Assembly: GCA_016802295.1 (NCBI GenBank)
Contig: JAESIW010000020.1
Span: 5,728,118 to 5,792,117, forward strand
Length of the DNA stretch: 64,000 bases
Direction: 5' to 3'
DNA from: Brachionus rotundiformis
Lineage: Eukaryota > Rotifera > Eurotatoria > Ploima > Brachionidae
In this document: piece after piece, positions 20,831-31,724 of the stretch
Layout: every line of letters starts with the position of its first letter
Numbering within the stretch: the stretch's first letter is position 1
The notes under the pieces: generated by a model
Databases searched by the model: none
The model's input: only the letters and a program-made list of their open reading frames with translations
Told to the model about the DNA's origin: nothing
Made by a program: the position numbers and the translations under genes

Positions 20831-23800
20831 GTAGGCCACGAAAAATGATGAAACTTATTTGCCTATTTTTTTAAAATAATTTCTTTAATTTAAATAAATT
20901 TTTGTCAATAATTAATTCTATTCAAATAAATTCAAAAACATATTCAACTCATGTCAAAAACAGCAAATTTTGATTATAATTTTTGATGCTAAATTCCATT
21001 CGATTTAATTTTTAACTTTAAATTCAGCACATCATTAAAACTAAGTGATTCAAAAACAGAAAACTTTTAATCAAATTTATTTGATAATGCACGTTAACTT
21101 GATTTTCTTTGGCAGATACAAAACACCAAGTCCATAATCTAAAAGCTTTCCAAATCCGGTTTTTATATTAAAAACAACTAGCATGATGCCATTGTTTTGT
21201 TTTTAAAACAATCAGTATCATACAATATTTATTTAAATTTAAGTAATATAGTTAACATCATATTGAGCAATTTTTGAATATTATATCGGATTGGTTCTAT
21301 AAGTTGCTTTACCAACCACTCGTCTTTATTTTTTATAATAAATAAATAAGCACCTAAGAACCATTTTTAATTGTTTAATTCGATTTTTTAAGTTTTATGT
21401 TTTTTTAAATTGGCAAAATTTGTCACAAAAACAATTAAATCTTATATTCTTTACACAATTTGACGTCATCTTAAAGTTTGACGCAAGTTGAAAATTATTA
21501 GAGCATCAAATTTTATTATAGCTAAAAATAAGATTACTAATTATTAGCTTATTATTCGAGATTGTGGAAATATAGCTGATTAAATGAATTATTAAAAATT
21601 TTCCTTTTTAATTAAGAATTTAATTTAAATTTTTTCATATTTGAAAAGATATCAAATTTAAGCTATTTCTAGCTGAAATTTTAAAATTTATCAGTCTTGT
21701 TTGTTTAAATTTTGATCAGTCTGTAACAGGTGTCTGACAGCACACTAATGACTTGTAAATATTTGTCACGTATAATTAATTCAATTATGTAAATAAGGAG
21801 TATAAGTTTAGAAACTTATATATAAATTTCTAAAATTTATTATACTTGACTTATCAACAAAATTTAATAATTTTTCTTCTTCAAAGCAGTATAATAAACG
21901 AAAATTTATTTTCAATAAAAAAGGATCAATGTTTTAAAAAGTAATTAATTATTCTTGTAAAATATTTACATAACTTTGAATTTTTGATTTAAAAAAAATT
22001 AATTATAAATATTTTAATATTTCTATCTGGAACTTAGAATCAAATAATTTTCCTAATATATATTTATTAAATTTTAAAGAAAACAGTTGAGTTTGTTTTT
22101 ATTGCAGTTAACTATAATAAACTAAATCAGTTAAATCAATATTAAGCTTATTAATGATGAATAGTTTACTGATTTGAGAAAAACTGATCAAAACCAAAGC
22201 AAAATCGCGAATTTTATTAAATCTTCAGGGCAAATACGATCATTATTATCTTAAATTGACTTATATTAAACATAGGTAAATTATGAAATTGGAAGTTTTC
22301 ATTAATATAACTTGAATTCATATAACAATGGATACAAATAAGGCTATGGAAAAATTCGAAACTGTTTTGCTTTTCTAATTTCCTCTACTTAAGGTAAATC
22401 AAGAAGAAAATTTTATTTAAAATATTAATGAAACAAAAACATTAGCTTTGATGAGCACTATTGCATAATGCCTCTAATTTGATCTACTATTCGGATTGTA
22501 ATATTTTCCTACAAATTTCCTTCTTTCTTTAACTAGTAATCCTTTGAAGTTAGCATTCATGGTGCGCACAAGAAACCACGCAATTGTGTCTTGTAACTCA
22601 ATAATTAAAACCTATTTTATCATTAATTGAAATTTAATTCTATTCATTATAAATTTACTTTCATTCTTAGTTTTTTTTGGCCATTTGATTTCTAATCTTT
22701 AATTTATTATATGGGATCAATAAAACTTGTTCATTTATTTTTTCAAATTGTATTCTTTCCTGGTTTTACTTTGAAAATAAAAGATTAGAATTAAATAAAT
22801 TATCCTGCTTAAATTGCTCGCAATTCGGCCTATTCTCTCAAATATTTATACTTAATTATCCGTATTTACCTTTTTAATTCCATCAAATTCAAATAATTAA
22901 ACCAGAATTCTAATCGTTTTAACCAAGAACTAATCTGACATTAACAGATGACAAATTGAAGCATTCAAAGTATAAGATAATTAAAAACAATCAATACTAT
23001 TTTTTCTATTAATTTTGTTTCAATATAGATAAATATTTAGTAATTTTCTGTTGCAATATAAAATTCTGCTCCTGGGCTTGTTTTTGATCTTGTTTTGGTG
23101 ATCAAATTTTAAATCAAATTTCAACAATGCACAGGTCGGGTTTTCCGATTATCTTATAAACAAAACCGGAACAATAGTATCCTTTAAGATTAAATTTTCT
23201 AAATTTAATCTCACAAAACAATCAATTGTCAATTTTAATTTATTCATGACTACCAAATTTTCTATTTTTGAAAAAAATAATGTTTATTTATTTTTTTGCA
23301 ATACTATATTGATAGAATAGGATGACTATTTATTAAAATAAATTTTCTTCATTAGAATAGTTAAATTTTAATGTCTATTTAGCAAGTCTATTTGATTCTT
23401 TTTGATTCATTTAACAAGCAAATTGATCCCATAATCATTATAAAGTTGAAATAAGATTCTTTGATTGCTAAAAGATGTCACAGGATGCATAGAGAATTTT
23501 ACCATTTTTCAATTAATTCTCAAGGCTTTAAGTTTTATTGACGCCTTAGACTTTCAACTCAGACGGATAAAAAACTAACAAAATTATAACGCAATAAATA
23601 CTTATGTCAATTTTTAAGATATCTTTTTCTCAATTATTATATGGTTTAGATTGATGAGGTTTTAATAAAATTTCTTATTTTCTTGTAGGAATATTTTGGT
23701 ACTGATCATTTGAATAAAATTCATATCCGATTTAGTGGATAAAAACCAATTCTAAGTAAAGCAATATAAATAAATATCTAGTGGATAATTTTCTTAAGCT

Positions 23801-24870
23801 CTTAGATTTCATTAAATATTCTTAAGTATCAAAATATTATTATAAAATAAATCGGCAATCGAAAATTTTTCGAATTTTAAAATCAAAATTTTTAAATTAA
23901 TTAAAAAATATATGTATCAGTTTTTTATTTATTTACCGAATTGGATAAAAAGTTTATTTTCTATAAAAGAAATTATTTTTAGTTTATAAATTTTTCTCTT
24001 GTTTCTCTTATAAAGGATAGATAGGAAGTTAGTCAAGATTATTATAGTTTTATCTAAAATTTTATTTATAATACATTTAATACATTTTAAATTGCAAAAA
24101 ATGTGAGATAAAATTCTCCTTAACTTAAAAGATTGATCTTTTATAAGGCAAAAATTTTAATTGCTGGAATTACGTTTTTAAATCTGGGTAAGTTTTAGCT
24201 TGCGTTTCCTATTTTTAAATAAAAAATGAGGGTGATATGTCTTTTCTATTTGGGAAGATCGACCACGCCATTTTTAATGCCAATTTTTAACCAGACACGA
24301 AATCAATAATTCATTTAACATGTAAATTAGCAATCATGTTTATATTAAATTATTCGATATCACTTTATACTAAAAATAAATTTTAATTTAGAAAATAAAG
24401 CTTGATATTTTTTAAATCTTTATAGTTCCATGATTTATTAAATCTATTAAGAAAAAAATTAGCACCTTTTAGATGAACGATTAATGAACTTATCCATAAA
24501 TCAGTATTAACTATTAAGTTTAAATTGTTAAAATAATAAAAAACAACGAAACAATTTTTAGATAATTTCTTTAAGTTTTAATTGTTTATTGATTTAAAAT
24601 AATTTTTTTAGATAAAAACAATTGAGCATTAAGCACTGAATAATAGAGCATTTAATCTAATCGATGTAAATTGGTTGTATTTTCAACACTATTTATTACG
24701 TATAAAAAACACCTAAAAGTAAAAAAATTTACGTAATAGTTTTATCGTGAAGTCTCCTTGAGGATATTGGCTGATAAAAATTCTAACTAAACTAGCATCA
24801 TTAGCCAATTATCTACCAGAATATAATTTCATTCACTTACTTAAGATAAATACTCACCCTAATTATTTAA
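20831..24870. other. Long AT-rich intergenic region, nothing recognised
   Basis: Four kilobases between CFAP206 and the GPCR. I see no protein-like frame, structural RNA or paired terminal repeats. It probably holds regulatory sequence for the GPCR, but no specific site can be named. Confidence 0.4.
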
Positions 24871-27141
24871 ATGAGCTTGCTTAATGATAGTGTGCAAAGA
24901 AATTTTACGATTAAAAATCTTCTATTAAAACTAAAAAACTACTCTAATTTAAACAAACCAGCTTCCGAGCTAGTTCACTATTCTGGAACTGTTCAGACAG
25001 GACCCGATTCTAAACTCTTAGAATCCATAAACCTTCTCAAAGGTATAATTGACAAGCTAGGCAAAAGTTCTTATGACAAGTCGCACGATTCGTCCTATAA
25101 TAACCATGCTTCGTCCGACTCGTTCAGCAATTTATACGCTCTTGCCAAGAATTCAGTAACCATTTCTTTCAGAGATTATCTATTTTTGCAAAAATTTACC
25201 ACAAATAGTATCAATCAAAGAATAATGAGCTCGACAAGTCTTGCTAGATATGGGAATAAATATCCATCCGAATATTCATCAATATTCAATCAATTGTCTA
25301 TAAACACCACTAATTTGGACTACCAAACTACTAAATATCCATTATTTAACACTTTACTAAATACTTCCAATTCAAGCCCAATAGACTACAATTTTTTCGA
25401 AGAGTCCTTCAAATCGAATTCATCAAGCTCATCACTGCTGTTCGGTATAGCTTTTTTCTATTCGATTCTAATCATTACTTCGCTTACAAGCAATCCATTG
25501 CTGATTTATGTACTTCTTTGGCGACGTAAGACCCAAATAAAGCTAATAGATATTTTTGTTGCCAATCTCTCGCTAAGCGACTTATTTCTTACCATTTTCA
25601 ACATACCTTTATGTTTAATTATTTATTTTAGTGAACAATGGCCATTTGGCTCGTTTTTGTGCCAAATTGGAACATTTTCCACAAGTTGTTCAATTTATGT
25701 AAATATATTTACCATGGCTTATATATCCATAGACCGCTACTTTGCGGTAACCAGGCCTTTAATTAGCAATCAAGCATATCAGCTGAGGAAAAAATCTATT
25801 TTAGTAGACAATCACACAAGACACAAAATTTATCTAGTCTTGACCCTAATTTGGATAATTGCCATTATTTTGTCATTTCCGCAATTTCTATTTTCCAAAG
25901 TTTCGAACAAAAATTCAGTTCTGGACATTGAAAAAAGTTTCAATAAGACCGACTATTTTGACAACTTGTTAAATGATTTGTCAGGAAGTGAATTTGGCGA
26001 GGATCCATTCAAAAAATGCATTATTGAATATCCGTATCCAAATATGAAAAATATAATGGTATTGGTCAATTTTTCACTTCAATATCTTATACCATCTATA
26101 GTCATTCTTTACTTTTATGGCAAAATTATTTATCATCTTTATCTAAATTTAAATGTTGAAGAATTTATGGAATCGCCAGACAGAAGTGAGATTAACGAGT
26201 CCCGGAAAGTCAAAAGTTTGCTCTCTGGCAAGTCAAAATCAGAGCTAAATGTAAACAATCAATGTGGACAATCGTTTTTACCATTGTCCAAAAAATCCAC
26301 AACTCTTGATTTTGAGCATTTTGGGATTAAAAAAACAGTAAAAAAGACTAGAATGAGAATAGACGGTCTAAATCGGACTAGAAATCTAAAAAAGTCCATA
26401 AAAACAATGATTATTATCATAGCATTGTTTCTACTAAGTTGGTTACCAATACATTTCTATCGTTTGGCAACCACTTTTTATCCAATTGTAGTTGACTATA
26501 TTGAAAAAAACTTTGCTTCAACGGAATATTTACTTCAACCTGGAACAGTTTTATATAACAAATCTAATCCTGTTTATTTGAATACAACCATGATCGAAGC
26601 TTGCCGGAAGAATGAGACATATAAGGATTGCTTAATGAACGCTTTGAAAGGTCTACGGGATTCAACTGAACCAGGCAGTCTGAGCTACAAGATAAACACT
26701 CTACATAATAGATATGTGTTCTTTTTTTGCTATTTTATGGCTATGAGCAGTGTCTGCTATAACCCCATAGTTTACTTCTGGATGCATAAGAAATTCCGCA
26801 CAGAAGTAAAAGATTTGTTTGGGCGCATGTTTAGTTTCAGACTAAAGAGAGAACGGGGGAAAATGCGCACTGCATCATTGATGACCAGCACTAATTATCC
26901 AAGATCTTCAGCTCAAAATGTTCCAATTCAGGCATCCAAAATGACCAAATTTAGCATTCTGAGCAAAAATTCTAATTTGCAAAAAAATTGTGACATCGAT
27001 GATGGCAAAGATGAAAAGAAGACAAAGAAAAAACGCATTAGACATCCAAGCTATATGTCAAGCTTGAAAATTAGAAAAAAGAGGTTCAATTCGTTGTCCT
27101 CTGAAAGCACGGGCAGCTCAACCAAGCGTTCAGAAAATTAA
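24871..27141 (+). CDS. Rhodopsin-class G-protein-coupled receptor, neuropeptide type
   Basis: An intronless 756-residue seven-transmembrane receptor. It has a long Ser/Asn-rich extracellular N-terminus (about 185 residues, several N-x-S/T sites) and TM1 near 188-217 (TSNPLLIYV). TM2 has LSLSD (Asp237), Cys264 starts the conserved disulfide with Cys383 in loop 2, and DRY is at 288-290. TM5 is near 393-424 and TM6 has FLLSWLPIH (516-528). TM7 has NPIVY (631-635), followed by a basic tail. Loop 3 inside is about 80 residues and the outer loop between TM6 and TM7 is unusually long (about 540-613, with Cys578 and Cys587). Features around WPFG, DRYFAV and SVCYNPIVYFWM are closest to tachykinin/NPY/RYamide-type peptide receptors. 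The ligand cannot be deduced. Confidence 0.85.
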   Translation: MSLLNDSVQRNFTIKNLLLKLKNYSNLNKPASELVHYSGTVQTGPDSKLLESINLLKGIIDKLGKSSYDKSHDSSYNNHASSDSFSNLYALAKNSVTISFRDYLFLQKFTTNSINQRIMSSTSLARYGNKYPSEYSSIFNQLSINTTNLDYQTTKYPLFNTLLNTSNSSPIDYNFFEESFKSNSSSSSLLFGIAFFYSILIITSLTSNPLLIYVLLWRRKTQIKLIDIFVANLSLSDLFLTIFNIPLCLIIYFSEQWPFGSFLCQIGTFSTSCSIYVNIFTMAYISIDRYFAVTRPLISNQAYQLRKKSILVDNHTRHKIYLVLTLIWIIAIILSFPQFLFSKVSNKNSVLDIEKSFNKTDYFDNLLNDLSGSEFGEDPFKKCIIEYPYPNMKNIMVLVNFSLQYLIPSIVILYFYGKIIYHLYLNLNVEEFMESPDRSEINESRKVKSLLSGKSKSELNVNNQCGQSFLPLSKKSTTLDFEHFGIKKTVKKTRMRIDGLNRTRNLKKSIKTMIIIIALFLLSWLPIHFYRLATTFYPIVVDYIEKNFASTEYLLQPGTVLYNKSNPVYLNTTMIEACRKNETYKDCLMNALKGLRDSTEPGSLSYKINTLHNRYVFFFCYFMAMSSVCYNPIVYFWMHKKFRTEVKDLFGRMFSFRLKRERGKMRTASLMTSTNYPRSSAQNVPIQASKMTKFSILSKNSNLQKNCDIDDGKDEKKTKKKRIRHPSYMSSLKIRKKRFNSLSSESTGSSTKRSEN

Positions 27142-27505
27142 TTTTTAAATTCATTTAATTTTTGAAAAATTTTTTAGTAAACTTAATCAACTAATTTTTA
27201 TTACAGTTTTGGAGTAAAAAATGTAAAAATTGAGTATTTTATTAATGAATATTTAACTGTTTTTGTGAATAAACTCTGACCCTCTAGAGTCTAAATATTC
27301 TCTGATTGATGATTTAATTATAACTAGTTTAAATTTAATAAACTTAATTTTAATTAGCTGTAAATTTATTTCTTTAACAAGCTTAATATTTTAATTGTTC
27401 TTTTAAATAAGTTTATTTGAATTGTTAAATTTTGAAATTTAAATTTAGTTAATTGTAAAAATTAAATTAAAAAAGAATCACTATTTTAATTTTGTTCATA
27501 TAAAG
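27142..27505. other. Convergent intergenic spacer
   Basis: 3' flanks of the GPCR (plus) and the chitinase-like gene (minus). AT-rich, with no further feature recognised. Confidence 0.4.
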
Positions 27506-30151
27506 TTAAATTACTACAAATTTAAAAAACAAAATAATTAGAAAAAAATAATTGAAGAAAATAATTCTATGGCTCCTATTGATGCTGCACTTTTGCTTAT
27601 CCAAACACGCTACCATTTTAATTTCTCTCACAGCCTTAAACTTTTTCAACTTTTTCCTTAAAATTTCATAATTGTCGTGCACTTGGCTAATAAGAGAATT
27701 ATTTTCTGGCAATTGAGTACTTGATTTTGGTTCTCCATTTAAGATTTCTGTATTAAACGACTCATAGTATTCGTTGTCTGAATCGTAGCTTTCGAATAGC
27801 CTTCCATCTATAATTTTAGTACTAGAGACACCAGTTGACATGGCAATTGTTGGTTGAGCGTTCTCCAAATCCTCTGTGATTAGTGTAATTTTGTGCTCGA
27901 ATTCTTCTTTGACAGATTCAATAATTGGAAAGGGTCCCAAGTTACAAAACATATCTTTAAAATCATCCATATCCAAAGACCAAACAGATACCCCTCCAAG
28001 AGACATTTTTTTTGCATACTGAACTTTTTTTCTAGCACTACGGGCATCTTCATAAGAAATCCACAAATTAGAAGAGCTATCAAAGTCTGAATTTGCGGAA
28101 TTGGAAACAATTGCGAAAGGCACCTCAGCAATATCATCCCAGTAAACCCTAGACTCCTTATTTGTCATCAATTCACATACTTCATAGTAGCTAAGAATTC
28201 CCTCTTCACTGGTGTAAACACTCGGGCTTACATAAGGCTCTGACTCAATTCCAACAAAAAGCAAATTTGAGTTGCTTCTTTTGATGATTTTAAAAGCTCG
28301 TGCATAACTTGGAATTCCAAGGAGAATTTTTCTCGATGGGCATCCTCTTTCAAGCCAAAAGTTAATTGATGAATTCTTATTAAAATTAAAAAAGTCTAAT
28401 TATTACATTCAAACAAATTTAAAAGATCTTACAACACTTTTTGATGCTTGATTTCTTGAATAAAGGGGAGAATTGTAACCAGTTTTCGAATCATAGGGTC
28501 CTGTGTAGTCATAAGTGGCTATTGATATGTAGTCTAAGTATCTTTAAAAATGAAATTAATTAAGAATTTTTTCCTTGTTTATTTGTGGTCATTAATACTT
28601 GCATATAATTCTGACTTGGTAGCCCGCGTCTATTCGATCTTCATCGGCGGGCGCAAAAGCGGTCAAAATATATTTCTTAAAACTTTGTTTATATTCATCT
28701 CTAAAAGCTTTGTACAGATACTAAAACAATATATTAAAATTAATTAATATCTAATCTCCATCTATTAAATTACTTTAATTAAATATGTAAATCTTATTTT
28801 GCTATCTGAAGAGGCGCCGTATTCAATATCGCCCGGATATTCCCACTGAATATCTTTATTGTCAAAATTTTCAAATTATTTCTAATTATTTTTAAATCTG
28901 ATTTGTTTACCTAATCCGTCGAAATTCCATGTTTTCAGAAAATGTAATACATTTTGTATAAACCTTGTACGAGTTGCATCATTTATCAATATTTGGTTAA
29001 AAGGGGTTGATTTGGCAAACCAACCGCCTATTGATATCAAAATTTTTAAATTGGGATTAGCCTCTCGAAGGCGAATAATCCTCTCGTAAATAGGCTAAAA
29101 GCAAATATAATAAGTTTAATTAATTTCTTAGATTAATTAAACATTAATTTGAAATGATTATTTTAATTTGAAATAAAGATAACAACAATTAATTATTAGC
29201 ATTAAAATCTTTATTTTTGAATAAAATTAGATAAAAATATTGTTCTGGTAGATTATCTATCAAATAAAATGATTTCTGAATTAAAAATAAGATCAAATAT
29301 TTTCAACAATTTTTTATAAAAAAAATTTTAATCTAATCATGACAAAGATCTGCTAATTGAAATGGTTTTGGATAAAAATAATAATGCTAATCTCTCAGCT
29401 TAACCTTTTGTATTGTCCTACTTTTTATGACATAATTTCAAAAAAATACTGATAATTCGGAAATAACTTTAAACTAAAATTTAATTTTTTAACACTAGAA
29501 AGCCCGAGAGGTTTTTAAAACCTCTTTTAAAAAAAAAATAAACTTGAATATTATCTCAAAGATATAAAGTTATCAAAAATTACTCAAAAAAACTTAAATT
29601 CATTTTGTAATACTTAAATTTTTAAATCATATTTAAAATAAATTTTTCCTATTTCTTTTGATATTTTAATTTGAAATATTTGTAATTAATCAGCCGGGCT
29701 TTCTAGTGTTAAATTAAAATGTAGATATTTTTATTTAATAATTTAAAATCTAAGCACTTACAGCCCCGTGATCGCCGCTATTAATATCTTGGAATTGCGA
29801 TGGCACAAGTTGAAGTGTCCTTACATCAATATTGGCATAGGCATAATGAATGTGTGTGCACAAATCGGGAGGGATATCTTCTGGAAAAATTTTTGCCATA
29901 TTCGAGTCTCTTAGTATTGACCAATTTGGATAAATGCAAACGCGTTTGTATTCTGGCTCTTGTAATACATACGGAGGTACGAGTTGGTTTTTTCTGGGCA
30001 AAATTTCACCACTTTCTCCCATTTCATCATAGTTTTCGTCAATATCATTATCGAAATTCAAAATTTCCACTTTAGGTGACTCAAACTCATTGGAACTAAT
30101 TAAATTTATTAATACAAAAATTGTCACGGAACTCAGAGTTATAATTTTCAT
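27506..30151 (-). CDS. Glycoside hydrolase 18 (chitinase-like) protein with altered catalytic motif
   Basis: Secreted GH18 TIM-barrel protein. Six exons (30151-29762, 29094-28911, 28853-28774, 28720-28599, 28541-28433, 28375-27506) join in phase to 584 residues. The start chosen (MKIITLSSV...) gives a clean signal peptide; a 9-codon longer frame is open upstream. Visible blocks: KRVCIYPNWS, LCTHIHYAYANID, LKILISIGGW, FDGLDIQWEYPGD across the exon 2/3 junction, YLDYISIATYDYTGPYD, ILLGIPSYARAF, EEGILSYYEVCE and GGVSVWSLDMDDF. Active chitinases have DxxDxDxE; here it is D-G-L-D-I-Q-W-E, so the third Asp is Gln while the catalytic Glu remains. It may bind chitin or have changed activity. The C-terminus ends in a hydrophobic stretch (about 20 residues) that could anchor it. 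No chitin-binding domain is seen. Confidence 0.9.
29493..29708. mobile_element. MITE with TTAA target duplication in chitinase-like gene intron 1
   Basis: The 14-bp terminal inverted repeats CACTAGAAAGCCCG and CGGGCTTTCTAGTG are flanked on both sides by TTAA (29489-29492 and 29709-29712). TTAA duplication is the signature of piggyBac-type transposition. The 216-bp interior is AT-rich and noncoding, with a small palindrome GAGGTTTTTAAAACCTC next to the left end. It accounts for about a third of the long first intron. Confidence 0.8.
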
Positions 30152-30493
30152 CTTATCATTTTTGTACCAAATAAACATTTAGATAAGTTTCAGCTAAATT
30201 TTCAATGAGAAGTCTTTAATTCGAAATTTGTGACGTTCTTGTTTATTAAGAGGGATAGATAGACCAAATATTTTTTGATTCGTGACAAAATAAACAGCTT
30301 AAAGATCAACAAATGATATTTAACCATAAACTTAAAGCCATCCACGATATACAAAAATGAATACACAAACTCAGTTCATTAGAAGTGCTTAATTAAGCTA
30401 TTAGTTTAGAGATAATACCCAAAATTATTGGGTCTATTGATAACAAATAGCGGTATTAATGTTTAGATTTTATTTAATGAGAAAAAAATGTAA

Positions 30494-31431
30494 TCAAAAA
30501 AATTCCTTAATTTTTTTAATCGAGTCTTCTAAATCACTTTGTTGGTCATATTTTCCGGCTTGACATGGTCTCCACATGTTATCATAGCCAAGTCTAAACG
30601 AGCCGAGATATTTAAATGGACAAGACTGACCCCATTCGTTCGGAGACACAATTGTCAAAATCCTTTTACCATCTTGTTTTTCATAGTAGTGGTAAATTCT
30701 ACCTTGTGCTTTTGTAATCTTGCATTCGGCATTTTTTAAGTCATTTTGTATGACACCATTTTTTAAAATTTCTATCACTTGTTGTTTAAGAAATCTTAAA
30801 TAACTCGATAATTAATTTTATCTTATAATTAAGATTACACTGGTTTTAATGCTTAATAATTGAAAAAATTTTAAATTTATATAAAAATTTCTAACCAAAA
30901 ATATGAAACCATACCAAGCTAAATGAGTTATCAATATTTAATTAAAATACTTTTGAATATTAAAAGCGAATTATTGATTTTTTTAGAAGTTGTTATCAAT
31001 AAACTATTTAAAATATGATCTATTAACAAATTGATAATTAAATTTTCTTTCTTTTTTCTAACTTTTATCATGTCATTAATTTTATTTTTACAAAGACAAT
31101 ATCATAAACTTCAAAATAGTATATTCTTATTAAAATTTTGATCAAATATCAAGCTTATATTTTAATTTTAAATAACAAAAATGTTTTTCTAAAATTAAAT
31201 AGTAATAATTTTACCTTATTTCATCAAAAATAATGTTCAATTTTCCTTGAACATGACTGGAAATTTTTTTTTCTTCTATCTTTTATTAAAAAAAAAGATG
31301 CTTAATAATTATTAATTATTTGCATTTACTGTTGAATCATTTTCATTTAAGCAAGATAATTCATTTTCTACTTCTGTTTGGAACTTTTCTGACTCATCAA
31401 AAAACTGTTCATTTCTAGGCAGAGCTGACAT
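30494..31431 (-). CDS. DUF2452 protein, C1orf50 homologue
   Basis: Three exons (31431-31330, about 31279-31215, 30794-30494) give about 155 residues in consistent phases. The core KITKAQGRIYHYYEKQDGKR, then SPNEWGQSCPFKYLGSFRLG and YDNMW, matches the DUF2452 pattern I remember from human C1orf50 (KKPGNIYYLYKRESG..YFSIISPKEWG..CPH.FLGAYKL..D.SW). The preceding helix GKLNIIFDEIRFLKQQVIEI aligns with the family's Gln-rich helix. The first exon (MSALPRNEQFFDES...) is not obviously conserved, so the 5' end is less certain. The family has no established biochemical function. Confidence 0.8.
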
Positions 31432-31724
31432 TATGGATAAAAGGATTAAATTTATTTCATTTTAAAAAACCAAAATGGTAATATAAAAATTAATTTTTTT
31501 TTAAAACTGGGTGTATCTTTCTTTTTTTAGAAATTAAACTTAGAAATAATTATGAAAATTTAAACTAGCCATTTGATTCTTTATAATTCTAGTTTTGCTA
31601 TCATATTAAATAAGGCTACGAAACATTAAATAATTGGTTTGATAACAGTTAATTTATAAATCAAAATGGTTTTTAATCTTTTTTCATTTTTATTTAATTC
31701 AAAAAGAAATTTTATTTTATAATT

